A DNA stretch of 64,000 nucleotides, from the NCBI RefSeq assembly GCF_011089875.1, contig NZ_JAANAS010000083.1, positions 49,024 through 113,023 of the forward strand, given 5' to 3'. Positions 25,974-34,989 of the stretch are shown here, one piece after another; position 1 is the stretch's first letter, and the number at the start of each line of letters is the position of its first letter. A model generated the notes under the pieces. It made no database searches. It saw only the letters and a program-made list of their open reading frames with translations, and was not told the origin of the DNA. Origin of the DNA: Psychroflexus maritimus. Lineage in GTDB: Bacteria; Bacteroidota; Bacteroidia; Flavobacteriales; Flavobacteriaceae. Both the position numbers and the translations under genes were made by a program.

Positions 25974-26426
25974 TTATTCTGACGGGTTTTGAAGAACAAA
26001 AATGCGTTGTTGAGTGCTTCCTGTTAAAGGATCTACTTCGTTTATCGTCAATTCTTCAGCTTCTTCGTTAATGGAAACAGGCAATTCAACAAAATCACCC
26101 TGTAAATTAAAAAAGTATTTTCCGTTGTCATCTTTCATCCAAGTTCCTTGATTCGTATTTTCTAATTCACAATCTTGATTGGGGAGTTCGGGAGCCGGAC
26201 TAAATCGCTCTATAATAAACGCTGCATTCGGTTCAAAAATGTAAGTCTCTAACTCTTCACAGGCTTGCAAAGTTATTTCAGTGCCTTCAAAAACTACGCG
26301 GTTCAATTGCCATTCGCCAATTATGGGGTCGTTAGATGAACTTCCTCCACCGTCATCGTCACTTGAACAAGATAAGACAAGGCTGAGGGATAGAACAAGC
26401 AAAATAAGGACTTTATTCATTTTCAT
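25974..26426 (-). CDS. Lipocalin-like lipoprotein
   Basis: A 150-residue lipoprotein: signal with lipobox LVLSC followed by an SSDDDGGG tether, then DPIIGEWQLNRVVFEG, the opening of lipocalin-like domains of Bacteroidota lipoproteins. Regularly spaced beta strands follow (TWMKDDNGKYFFNLQGD, VSINEEAEELTINE). Ligand unknown. It overlaps the end of the upstream gene, so the start at 26426 (MKMNKV) or 26420 (MNKV) is translationally coupled; an earlier in-frame start at 26438 is less likely. It is probably the last gene of the efflux transcript or a short unit with its neighbour. Confidence 0.7.
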   Translation of the reverse strand: MKMNKVLILLVLSLSLVLSCSSDDDGGGSSSNDPIIGEWQLNRVVFEGTEITLQACEELETYIFEPNAAFIIERFSPAPELPNQDCELENTNQGTWMKDDNGKYFFNLQGDFVELPVSINEEAEELTINEVDPLTGSTQQRIFVLQNPSE

Positions 26427-26799
26427 AAAGAGCTTCATTTTTGGTTGACAAATAATTGTTTTCTATGAAATAGTGAACAATAGCTTCTTTCATCAAAACT
26501 GATTGTTCACCTGCTTTTAAATGAGGTAATTTTTCTTTGATTTGATAATGTGGCCAGCCCTCGTTATCAAAGTAATCAAATTCATAATAGCCATAAGGTT
26601 CTAACAGCTTACATATAGCAATATGCATTAAGTTTACTTTGTCGTCTTTTTTGAATCTTTTTTGAGGGCGACCGTATTCTTGAACGCCAATTAAATAAAT
26701 AATAGCATCTAAATTCAAAGCTTCTCCTCCGCCAAAATCCTTAGTCAATTTTGCTTCCAAAGCTTCCCAGTTTTGTTTTAATACTTCATCTCTTGCCAT
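26413..26799 (-). CDS. Conserved hypothetical protein of flavobacteria
   Basis: A 128-residue soluble protein without signal peptide or membrane segment. Features are WEALEAKLTKDFGGGEALNLDAIIYLIGVQE and YGYYEFDYFDNEGWPHYQ, with an aromatic-rich centre and helical ends. I recall orthologues in many Flavobacteriia but no assigned function. It lies 39 bp behind the RND pump gene and overlaps the next lipoprotein gene by 14 bp, so it may belong to the efflux transcript. Nothing in it suggests a role in efflux. Confidence 0.7.
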   Translation of the reverse strand: MARDEVLKQNWEALEAKLTKDFGGGEALNLDAIIYLIGVQEYGRPQKRFKKDDKVNLMHIAICKLLEPYGYYEFDYFDNEGWPHYQIKEKLPHLKAGEQSVLMKEAIVHYFIENNYLSTKNEALYENE

Positions 26800-26838
26800 A
26801 ATTCAAATTTAATTCATTTTAAATAAATGTTTTAATCT

Positions 26839-29800
26839 TTATTGTGTATTTGTTTTTGAACTGCCCAATCGCAATTTAGCTCTTGTTACTAAATAAAACA
26901 TTACAGGAACTACTACCAGCGTTAAAAATGTAGCAAAAGTTAAACCATAAATTACCGTCCACGCCAGGGGTCCCCAGAAAATCACATTATCTCCTCCAAT
27001 ATAAAAGTCGGGGTCGTAATCAATAAACAATCCGAAGAAGTCAATATTTAAACCAATAGCCAATGGAATTAAACCGCCAATGGTGGTAATTGCCGTTAAT
27101 AGTACAGGACGCAAACGCGACTTCCCACCGGCTACAATTTCTTCAAAGTACTGTGTTTTGTTCAGCATTTGTTCAGTATCAATTTTTAATTTTTCTTTTC
27201 TTCGGTCAATTAAAATTTGGGTATAATCCACTAAAACAATGGCATTATTTACCACAATTCCTGCTAAAGAAATCACGCCCATCATGGTCATGATAATTAC
27301 AAAATCCATATTGAAGAAAACCATTCCAAAGAATACGCCAGCTAAACTTAAGGTTACCGCAGTAATTATAATAACAGGTTTGGAAATGGAATTAAATTGA
27401 GCCACTAAAATGAGTAAAATTCCTCCTACAGCAAGCAACAAGGCTTTAATTAAAAACGCCAAATTTTCTTCTTGTTTTTCTTGTTCGCCTGTAAATTTAT
27501 AGGCAACGCCATCGGCTAATTCAAAAAAACGAAGTTCTTCCTCCATGAGTTCAACAATTTCGTTTCCGTTGTATCCTTCTAGCACATTTGAATACAAGGT
27601 TACCACACGTTTTAAATTTTTTCTTTTAATGGCTGAAAAAGTAGTTCCAGGTTTGGTTTCAATTAAGGTTGAAATAGGAATTTGAACAATTTGACCTTGA
27701 TTATTTCTGAAGGTTACAGGCTGGTCAAAAATGGCATTTTCATCATACCTAAACTCTTCATTAAAACGAACATTAATAGGGTAATCATCGTCTTTATCCT
27801 TAAAAGTAGAGGCCTCTTCGCCAAAAACAGCTCTTCGAATAGTGGTTCCTACTTGTGCTGTAGAAATTCCTAATTTTCCAGCTTTTGCACGATTTACACG
27901 AATATTAAATTCAGGCTTCGATTTATTGATATCTACTTTCAATTCTTCAATTCCTTCAATACCTGTTCCGTTAATAAATTGCCTCATTCGGTCGGCTTCT
28001 TCTAACATCAAGTCGTAATTATCTCCCGTTAATTCAACATTAATAGGATACCCTGCGGGAGGGCCAACTTCATCTTTTTCTACAATAACTGAAACTCCAG
28101 GAAACCCACGAACAGCCTCCCGAACTTCAGAAAGCACATCTGAACTTTTCACGCCGCGTCTAAGTTTATATTCTCTTAAAGATAAAGTGATTTTTCCACG
28201 GTGTGGCATTTCATTCACCATTCCGCCATCGGTATTGGGGTTTCCAGAACCACGACCTACTTGGGCAATAGCCGATTCTACCATAAAATTATAGCCATCC
28301 TCATCTTCATAACGGTCAACTACTTCATAAATTTTAGTTTCAACTTCACGTACCAATTCGTTGGTTTTTTCAATATCGGTTCCCTCAGGATATTCAATAT
28401 AAGTAATGATCTGATTGGGTTCATTTTCAGGAAAAAACAAGACTTTAGGTTCAGTAATTCCAATTAAAACAAAAGAAAAAATGAGTAGGGCAACCGTACC
28501 AAAAAAGGTGAGATAAGCCATTTTTCCTGCCAAGAACTTTTTTAAAGTAACTTCATATAAATCTTCTAATTTCTTTAAGAAGCTAAATTGAAAATAATCT
28601 ACCGCGCGTACTAAAATCAACTTGTAAATCCAAAGTAAAATAGCCGTTAAAACAGCTAAGTTACCTATTCCTCTAAAGGCACCAATATCGCCTATAAAAC
28701 CTATAGCCAAAAACAATGCACCAACAAAAAAGAGAATTAAACTCATTATAATTACCCGTTTGTTAGTGAGTTTTTTCTCTTCAATTTTCATGAATTGAGA
28801 AGTTAGCATTGCGTTGATAATCAAAGCTACAAAAAGCGAAGAACCAAGTACCACAGAAAGGGTTATAGGGAAATATATCATGAATTTACCTATGGTTCCC
28901 GGCCATAAGCCAAGCGGAAAAAAGGCGGCCAATGTAGTAGCTGTTGAAGCAATAATTGGCCAAGCAATTTCACCAATACCTAATTTGGCAGCTTCAATTC
29001 TAGATTTGCCTTGTGCCATAAGGGTATAGACATTTTCTACCACTACAATTCCGTTATCTACCAACATACCTAAGCCCATTACCAAACCAAACAACACCAT
29101 GGTGTTCAAGGTAAAACCGAAGCCAGAAAGTATAATTAAAGCCAAAAGCATAGAAAGTGGAATAGCCACCCCTACAAAAAGGGCATTTCTAAAACCTAAG
29201 AAAAACATCAGCACGAGTACAACAAGCAATACACCAAATATAATGTTGTTTACCAGATCATTAACTTGGTTTTCGGTTTGCACCGACTGGTCATTGCTCA
29301 GCGAAATTTTGATGTTTTCAGGCAAATACTCTTCTTGTTCTTTTTCAATGATTTGCTTAATTTTTTCAACCGCTTCAATCATGTTTTTACCTGAACTTTT
29401 CTTGATGTCTAGCATCACAACAGGCTCTTGATATTCTCTAGAGTAGGTGGTAGCATCTTGAAAATGAAAGTTAATTTTAGCAATATCTCTTAAAAATACT
29501 TGTCCTCCATTTTCTTTTACAACAATATCAAGCAATTCATTTGGATCATCAATTTCTCCTAGAATTCTGATGTTTTTCTGAAAACCATTGCTGACTACAT
29601 TTCCTCCAGAAATAGTTTTATTTTCACTTCTAATGGCGTTAATAATATCGTCAAAACTCACTTTTGTGGCAGCCATTTTATAAACATCAACGGCAACTTC
29701 AACTTCCATATCTTCCACTCCTCTTAAAGGCGCTTCCTTAATTTCTGAAAGTAGTTCAAATCGATCTTGAAGATATTCGGCATATTCTTTTAATTTGGTG

Positions 29801-30294
29801 ATTGGATAATCACCCGTAACATTTACATTTAGAATAGGGATTTCTTCTGAAATATTTAAGTCGAAAACATTAGGTTCTACCTTCGCACCATTATCTAAGG
29901 TAGGCCAGGTGGTAGCCGATTTCACTTGATCTACTTTGTCTTTAATAAGTTGTTTGGCGTTTTCAACTGAAACCTCTTCCTCAAATTCAACAATTACCAT
30001 TGAAAAATCTTGTTGCGTGGTTGAGGTAATTTCTCTTACCCGTTTCACGTCCTTAAATTCTTCTTCTAAAGGCTCGGTAATAAATTTTTCAATATCTTCA
30101 ACCGAATTCCCTGGATTGATGGAATTAACGTAAATCTTAGTTTCAACAATTTCAGGAAAAGCTTCCCTAGGCATGTTGTAATAAGACATGATACCGCCTA
30201 AAAATACAATGGCAATAATCACATACACCGTCATTTTATTATCTATTGCCCAAGAGGACAATCCAAATTCTTTATACGTGTTTTTTTTAGCCAT
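26839..30294 (-). CDS. RND multidrug efflux pump, inner-membrane permease (HAE1-like)
   Basis: A 1151-residue proton-driven exporter with twelve predicted membrane helices and two large periplasmic loops. N-terminal SSWAIDNKMTVYVIIAIVFLGG (core NKMTVYVIIAIV) and YYNMPREAFPEI are typical. TM4 carries LGMLVDNGIVVVENVY: one acidic residue is kept where AcrB has two adjacent aspartates. Between TM6 and TM7, extra hydrophobic segments (about residues 510-590) make it longer than AcrB (1049). The sequence is closer to a Bacteroidota-specific group than to AcrB itself, so the substrates are not predictable. It starts 3 bp after the adaptor gene, within the tetR-tolC-adaptor-pump operon. Confidence 0.92.
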   Translation of the reverse strand: MAKKNTYKEFGLSSWAIDNKMTVYVIIAIVFLGGIMSYYNMPREAFPEIVETKIYVNSINPGNSVEDIEKFITEPLEEEFKDVKRVREITSTTQQDFSMVIVEFEEEVSVENAKQLIKDKVDQVKSATTWPTLDNGAKVEPNVFDLNISEEIPILNVNVTGDYPITKLKEYAEYLQDRFELLSEIKEAPLRGVEDMEVEVAVDVYKMAATKVSFDDIINAIRSENKTISGGNVVSNGFQKNIRILGEIDDPNELLDIVVKENGGQVFLRDIAKINFHFQDATTYSREYQEPVVMLDIKKSSGKNMIEAVEKIKQIIEKEQEEYLPENIKISLSNDQSVQTENQVNDLVNNIIFGVLLVVLVLMFFLGFRNALFVGVAIPLSMLLALIILSGFGFTLNTMVLFGLVMGLGMLVDNGIVVVENVYTLMAQGKSRIEAAKLGIGEIAWPIIASTATTLAAFFPLGLWPGTIGKFMIYFPITLSVVLGSSLFVALIINAMLTSQFMKIEEKKLTNKRVIIMSLILFFVGALFLAIGFIGDIGAFRGIGNLAVLTAILLWIYKLILVRAVDYFQFSFLKKLEDLYEVTLKKFLAGKMAYLTFFGTVALLIFSFVLIGITEPKVLFFPENEPNQIITYIEYPEGTDIEKTNELVREVETKIYEVVDRYEDEDGYNFMVESAIAQVGRGSGNPNTDGGMVNEMPHRGKITLSLREYKLRRGVKSSDVLSEVREAVRGFPGVSVIVEKDEVGPPAGYPINVELTGDNYDLMLEEADRMRQFINGTGIEGIEELKVDINKSKPEFNIRVNRAKAGKLGISTAQVGTTIRRAVFGEEASTFKDKDDDYPINVRFNEEFRYDENAIFDQPVTFRNNQGQIVQIPISTLIETKPGTTFSAIKRKNLKRVVTLYSNVLEGYNGNEIVELMEEELRFFELADGVAYKFTGEQEKQEENLAFLIKALLLAVGGILLILVAQFNSISKPVIIITAVTLSLAGVFFGMVFFNMDFVIIMTMMGVISLAGIVVNNAIVLVDYTQILIDRRKEKLKIDTEQMLNKTQYFEEIVAGGKSRLRPVLLTAITTIGGLIPLAIGLNIDFFGLFIDYDPDFYIGGDNVIFWGPLAWTVIYGLTFATFLTLVVVPVMFYLVTRAKLRLGSSKTNTQ

Positions 30295-30297
30295 GGC

Positions 30298-31476
30298 TTA
30301 TTTTTCTGTAGTTGAAATGCTCACTTTTTCGCCTCTTTTTAAGGTTCTTGCTCCCTCGGTAACAATTCGATCATCAGCAGATAAACCTTCTAATATTTCA
30401 ATTTCTCCGCGGTAATTTCTTCCCGGTACTACTTGGTTGTAGGTGGCTGTCGCGGTGTTGTCTTTAATGTCTTTTAGCACATAGACGTAAAATTCGCCTG
30501 CGGCTGTTTCCTGTAAAATATTTTCAGGAATTACCACAACCTCTTCATTGGTGTAATCATTAATCTTTAAAGTTGCAATTAAATTAGGCTTTAAATTAGG
30601 AATGCTATCCGGCAAATTTAAACGCACCCTAAAATTACGGTTGCTGTCTTCAATATGACTAGAAACACGGTTTATTTGTGTATCTAATTCTACCCCCAAA
30701 GCCCGAAGTTGAACAATAGCTCGTGAGCCTTGATTAATGCTGCCCACGTAAGTTTCTGGAACATTGGCTTGTACATACATTTCTTGTAGGTTAACAATTC
30801 TGAAAATGGCATTTTGACTAGGCGAAACAACCTGTCCTTGATCAATAATTACCTCATCAACCACCCCATTAAAAGGAGCCCTGATTTCAGATTTATTCAA
30901 TTGACTTTGCATTTGTTTTACTGAATTATTCAGTTGCTCATAGGTAGTTTGTGCTTCTAAAAACTGAATTTCAGAACCAATATTTTGGTTCCATAGTCGC
31001 TCCTGACGTTCAAACCTAGTTTTGGCTAAATCGCGTTGGGCTTTCATTTCAGCCAATTGATTTTGAGCTCCTCCATCATTAATCGTGGCTAATAATTGAC
31101 CTTTGTTTACTCGATCTCCCTCACGCACATAAATCTTTTCAAGCACTCCAGAAAATTCAGGATAAATCAAGAGGTTTTCATCGGTAGTTACATTCCCTTG
31201 CACTTTAATGAAATGCCTAAAATCTTTCTTTTGTACATTTTGTGCTTCAATTAAGGTGTATCTACTCTTATCTTCAAAAGCTGCTAGCGCTGCATCTACT
31301 TTTTCTAACTCAAGACTCAGATCGCGTTGTTGGTGATAGAGTTTATCTTTTAAGGCTTGAAGTTCCTTTTTGTCATTGTTTTCAATGACTTCATCAACAG
31401 AAACCTCTTTCCCTTTTCCACAGGAAATAAGGATTAGTAAAGCAAAAAATGCTAAGGTGGTAGTTATGGCTTTCAT
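30298..31476 (-). CDS. RND efflux periplasmic adaptor (membrane-fusion lipoprotein)
   Basis: A 392-residue adaptor joining the pump to the TolC channel. The lipobox is LILISC (C19), so it is anchored by lipid. A coiled stretch (ELQALKDKLYHQQRDLSLELEKV) precedes the barrel-sandwich half VYPEFSGVLEKIYVREGDRVNKGQLLATI (core LEKIYVREGDRVNKGQ). A helical hairpin (about 150-200) follows, then the second half IRAPFNGVVDEVIIDQGQVV and a beta-barrel domain. Length and order are normal for MFP proteins. It is separated from tolC by 174 bp that contain copy B of the intergenic element, and from the pump gene by 3 bp. Confidence 0.92.
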   Translation of the reverse strand: MKAITTTLAFFALLILISCGKGKEVSVDEVIENNDKKELQALKDKLYHQQRDLSLELEKVDAALAAFEDKSRYTLIEAQNVQKKDFRHFIKVQGNVTTDENLLIYPEFSGVLEKIYVREGDRVNKGQLLATINDGGAQNQLAEMKAQRDLAKTRFERQERLWNQNIGSEIQFLEAQTTYEQLNNSVKQMQSQLNKSEIRAPFNGVVDEVIIDQGQVVSPSQNAIFRIVNLQEMYVQANVPETYVGSINQGSRAIVQLRALGVELDTQINRVSSHIEDSNRNFRVRLNLPDSIPNLKPNLIATLKINDYTNEEVVVIPENILQETAAGEFYVYVLKDIKDNTATATYNQVVPGRNYRGEIEILEGLSADDRIVTEGARTLKRGEKVSISTTEK

Positions 31477-31516
31477 TTTAATTTTATTTACTGATGGGTG
31501 TTATTTTGTAAGGTTT

Positions 31517-31597
31517 GGTTCTCGATAGTTCTGCTGAGTTTAATCGAAGTACAATTTCAATTTTGCTCTCGCTCGTTGAAACCACTCGAACTGACAA
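31517..31597 (-). repeat. Intergenic element, partial copy B
   Basis: Read on the minus strand this gap contains TTCGAGTGGTTTCAA, then AAATTGAAATTGTA, then TATCGAGAACC, in the same order as in the element at 3139-3292. Central hairpin arms are lost or diverged, and the AAACCACTCGA closing arm is absent, so it is about half an element. It lies between tolC and the adaptor gene and faces the same way as transcription, as copy A does in the metal pump operon. Confidence 0.6.
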
Positions 31598-31650
31598 GGG
31601 TTTGTTCTATATTCATTAATTTAAATTCGCTATTTAACATTCGATGTTTT

Positions 31651-33012
31651 TTATTCCTTCAATGGTTTATTCAAAATGCTTTCTAACTGTGCTTTTGAAG
31701 AAATTACTTCTAGCATAGCTTGCAGGTATTCATTTTGAGCGCTGTACAATTGCTGTTGCGCTTGGCGAAGCTCAAAACTACTGGCCACGCCCTCTTTAAA
31801 TTTAGCTTCGTTTTTTGCTTCAATTCGCTCTGCTAAATCTAAATTACGCTGACTATTAATATAGGATTCAGTAGCAAATTGAAAATCTGATTTTGCTCTA
31901 TTGGTTTCCAAGCGAAGCTCTTCGATAGATTCTTGCTTTTCCATTTCAGCTTGTTCTAAAGCAATTTGGGCGCGTTGTGAACGAGCACTACGTTTCAGTG
32001 AGGAAAAAATAGGAATATTTAAACTCAAGCCCACTACCGAAAAATCAAACCAATCGGCATTTGAACTGAAAAAATTGAAATTCTCATTAAAGGATACATA
32101 TCCATAATTAGCAAACGCACTTAAAGTAGGCAGGGCTTTGCTACGCTCTAATTGCCATTCTAATTCGCGTTGTTGAACTAGATTATCTGCAATTTTGAAA
32201 TCGATGTTAGCTTCCAGTTGCAATTCTTCTTCCAACAAATCTTCCTCCATCATTTGAGTATCGGCCAAGTGGTCTAATTCGTCGGTGAGCCTTACTGGAA
32301 TATCAATTGGAATACCCAACACAAAGTTGAGTGTTTCCTTGGTGATTTGGTGGTTTCGCTTGGCGTTACGCCATTCGTTTTCCAATTGCAAAACAGTAAT
32401 TTCAAGCTGTTCAACATCTTCTTCTTCCGCTAGTCCATTTTCAAAAGTTTTCTCAGTTTCGTTGAGGTTAGCCTTGGCAGTACTTAGGTTTTTTTGTAAA
32501 ATTTCAATCGATTCTTCCATCAAAAGCACATTTCCATAAGCATCAATCACTGCTTTTCTAACTTCCAACTTTGTTTTCTGTTCAAAATTTGCCGAGTATT
32601 CTAAAAAAGTTTTGGCAGCCCGTAAAGCTACAATGTAGGAGCCATCAAAAATAAGCTGATTTAACTGCGCGGTAGCGTTCATGTTTTGCTTAGGTTGAAA
32701 GACAACCGGTACAAAAGTGCCTGGTTCTTCACCGGCAATCTCGCCAGGAAGTGGCGTAACCTGAATAACAGGGTTGTATTGGTAATCTACATTAGCCGAA
32801 ATCTGCGGCAAGCCATCGGCCGTAGTTTCCCACTTTTGTTTCATGGCTGCCAGCACATCTTTTCTTGCATTAATAGCATTATAACTGCTATCTACCGCAA
32901 ATTCAATAGCTTCTTCTAATGAAAACTGGTAAGCTTCCTGACTGTTTTGTTGGGCAAGACTGCTCAAGCTAAAACCTAAGCATAAAATCCAAAGGTATGT
33001 TTTAGTCATCAT
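31651..33012 (-). CDS. TolC-family outer membrane efflux protein
   Basis: A 453-residue outer membrane channel for the adjacent RND pump. A cleavable signal (LGFSLSSLAQQ) precedes two repeats of coiled-coil helices separated by beta segments; examples are NVDYQYNPVIQVTPLPG in the first and DFSVVGLSLNIPIFSSLKRS in the second, the latter being the usual beta-strand motif. Acidic runs around residues 190-260 (ETEKTFENGLAEEEDVE) are typical. Its start overlaps the tetR stop by four bases, so it is translated from the regulator transcript. Length is normal for the family. Confidence 0.9.
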   Translation of the reverse strand: MMTKTYLWILCLGFSLSSLAQQNSQEAYQFSLEEAIEFAVDSSYNAINARKDVLAAMKQKWETTADGLPQISANVDYQYNPVIQVTPLPGEIAGEEPGTFVPVVFQPKQNMNATAQLNQLIFDGSYIVALRAAKTFLEYSANFEQKTKLEVRKAVIDAYGNVLLMEESIEILQKNLSTAKANLNETEKTFENGLAEEEDVEQLEITVLQLENEWRNAKRNHQITKETLNFVLGIPIDIPVRLTDELDHLADTQMMEEDLLEEELQLEANIDFKIADNLVQQRELEWQLERSKALPTLSAFANYGYVSFNENFNFFSSNADWFDFSVVGLSLNIPIFSSLKRSARSQRAQIALEQAEMEKQESIEELRLETNRAKSDFQFATESYINSQRNLDLAERIEAKNEAKFKEGVASSFELRQAQQQLYSAQNEYLQAMLEVISSKAQLESILNKPLKE

Positions 33013-33608
33013 TGGTTTTTTTCTAATTCTTTTAATCTTTTTAATCCTTGTTCTGTTACAATACTGCGCATGTGGTAATTTAAAAACTCTTCATAGAGTT
33101 GTTTCTGAGTTAAATCGGTAGCTTTAAAAAAAGCTTCATCTTTTAAGTTGAACATTCCTGCAATGTAAATGCGCGTGGTAAAAATGCGATGAATAGCTGG
33201 TCTATACCAAGCCTCTTTTATGCCTCGGTCCACATTGTTTTGAACACAAGTAAGCATTTTTTCGTATTGCGATTTTCGAAGGCGTTGGTAGAGTTCTGGA
33301 TAGTATTTTTCCATTTGGTATTGCGGTGAGGCTTTTTCATCTTTTAGGCGCTTCATCACCGTGCGTTTAATTTCAAAAAGTTCATCTATAGGGTCTAATT
33401 CTTTTGCAATAACCTTATCAATTTCCTCATGAATTTGATTTTTTACAAACTCACCAACACATTCAACTAAGTGGGTTTTGTTGTTGAAATAAGTGTAAAT
33501 GGTTTTTTTAGAAACGGCTAATTCTGAAGCAATTTCGTCCATGGTTATGCTTTTGAAACCGTATTCCAAAAACAACTCAGCCGCCTTATTTAATATTTTG
33601 TCCTTCAT
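33009..33608 (-). CDS. TetR/AcrR-family transcriptional regulator
   Basis: A 199-residue repressor. The N-terminal helix-turn-helix is clear: ILNKAAELFLEYGFKSITMDEIASELAVSKKTIYTYFNNK, with core ITMDEIASELAVSKKTIYTY at about residues 20-40. The C-terminal ligand-binding domain is all helical and unassigned. It is the first gene of the tolC-adaptor-pump operon and overlaps tolC by four bases, so it probably represses its own operon and is released by a pump substrate. I did not find a convincing dyad operator in the 114 bp upstream, which contain a G-run near 33681. Confidence 0.9.
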   Translation of the reverse strand: MKDKILNKAAELFLEYGFKSITMDEIASELAVSKKTIYTYFNNKTHLVECVGEFVKNQIHEEIDKVIAKELDPIDELFEIKRTVMKRLKDEKASPQYQMEKYYPELYQRLRKSQYEKMLTCVQNNVDRGIKEAWYRPAIHRIFTTRIYIAGMFNLKDEAFFKATDLTQKQLYEEFLNYHMRSIVTEQGLKRLKELEKNQ

Positions 33609-33722
33609 TGGGCGGCAAATGTAATTTGGAAACTTTAAGAACTAAAATAGTTTCCTTAGTTTTATTAAAAGTTTAACAGAGGGGGGGAGGTCTTTTGATG
33701 ACTTATTTTAAAGCACACCCCC

Positions 33723-34805
33723 TCAACCTAAAAACCGACCTCCTTCACCAACTTCATCATGAATAAAAGCTTCATCTTGACAATGCTGTTTCAGGTCTTG
33801 CTGGATGAAATGCTGCACTTCATCTTTGTACTTTTTAGGATACAGCAAATGCACGTTAGCGCCTGCATCTAAGGTAAAACATAAAGGGATTTTGGTCTCG
33901 TCTCGGTAAGCCCAAATTTTGTGAATTACCTCTAAAGTTTGAGCCGCCATTAAAATAAAATACGGCCGACTGCACATCATCATAGCGTGAAGCGTTAGTG
34001 CTTCCGATTCTACTAAACGCATGAAGGATTTTACATCTCCATTAGAAAGGTAAGACTGCAGCTCAGTACTATTATTTTGTGCTTGTGCAAATCGTGCTTC
34101 AGCAAACGGATGCCCGTTCATTAAGCTATGGCCTAGGCTACTGCTTACTTGTTTTTGTCCGCGGTCAATTAACAAAATAGTATCTTGATAATCAGTGAAA
34201 ATAGAATGAATTTCAGAAGAAAGTGGAAGTGCGTATAAATCGCTACTTTCTTTAATTGCTTGGTGTTTTCCCCATAAAACCAAACCTCCTTCAATACTTC
34301 TAGCCGCGCTACCCGAACCTAAGCGTGCTAAAAATGAAGCTTTTTTTCGTAAATCAGCTTCCGATACATCAGGTTGAAGGCTTTTTTCTATTTGCACTAA
34401 GCAAAGTGCTAAAGCAGCCATTCCGCTGGCTGATGAAGCAATTCCGCTACTGTGTGGAAAGCTGTTTGAGGTATGAATTGTAGCGTGGTATTGCTTTAAA
34501 TAAGGACAGTATTCATTAATTAATCGGAAGAATTTTTGGATTTTAGGAACAAAGCTTGGTGTTTCCTCTTCATCCAAAAAAATGCGAATTTGAGTTTCTT
34601 CTGAGGCCTTTTTTTTCGCCTCTAATTCCAATAAAGTTTTGGTTTTACAATTAGACAGCGTAAAGCTTAACGAAGTATTTTTAGGAATTTGAATATCTTC
34701 TTTTCCCCAGTATTTTACTAAAGCAATATTACTTGGAGCCATAGCTTTTGTGCTTATTTTTTGCGGTAATTGTACCCTTGATGTAAATGTAAATTCTTCA
34801 GTCAT
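33723..34805 (-). CDS. mvaD: Diphosphomevalonate decarboxylase
   Basis: A 360-residue GHMP-kinase-fold enzyme that converts diphosphomevalonate to isopentenyl diphosphate with ATP in the mevalonate pathway. The motifs APSNIALVKYWGKED near the N-terminus and SGIASSASGMAALAL (the phosphate-binding loop region) are diagnostic. Conserved GSGSAARSI and LDAGANVHLLY follow; the last contains the catalytic aspartate region. The frame opens with a TTG at 34820, but ATG at 34805 is the better start. Other mevalonate genes are not in the window. The gene appears separate from nhaD, since a terminator lies between them. Confidence 0.92.
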   Translation of the reverse strand: MTEEFTFTSRVQLPQKISTKAMAPSNIALVKYWGKEDIQIPKNTSLSFTLSNCKTKTLLELEAKKKASEETQIRIFLDEEETPSFVPKIQKFFRLINEYCPYLKQYHATIHTSNSFPHSSGIASSASGMAALALCLVQIEKSLQPDVSEADLRKKASFLARLGSGSAARSIEGGLVLWGKHQAIKESSDLYALPLSSEIHSIFTDYQDTILLIDRGQKQVSSSLGHSLMNGHPFAEARFAQAQNNSTELQSYLSNGDVKSFMRLVESEALTLHAMMMCSRPYFILMAAQTLEVIHKIWAYRDETKIPLCFTLDAGANVHLLYPKKYKDEVQHFIQQDLKQHCQDEAFIHDEVGEGGRFLG

Positions 34806-34934
34806 TAGAATTAATTTCAAGCATGATTCAGTTGGCTAATTTAAGGAATATTGTGCTAACGGTGTTAATTATTTTGGTTTTCTGCTAGGCCTGTGAGTTG
34901 AAATATTCATTTTAAAACCAATAAGTTCAAGTCA

Positions 34935-34963
34935 TAAAAAGCCTTTATCTAAGGACAAAGGCT
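34935..34963 (-). terminator. Terminator behind nhaD
   Basis: On the minus strand AGCCTTT, a ten-base loop and AAAGGCT are followed directly by TTTTTATG. The seven-bp stem plus T-run lies 27 bp behind the nhaD stop and would separate it from mvaD. Confidence 0.75.
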
Positions 34964-34989
34964 ATTCTATTTAATATTCATCTTCGGGT

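Noticed and set aside
33660..33722. Terminator or operator behind tetR start region
   Set aside because: A G-run (near 33681) and a C-run (near 33718) occur but do not form a continuous stem of useful length.
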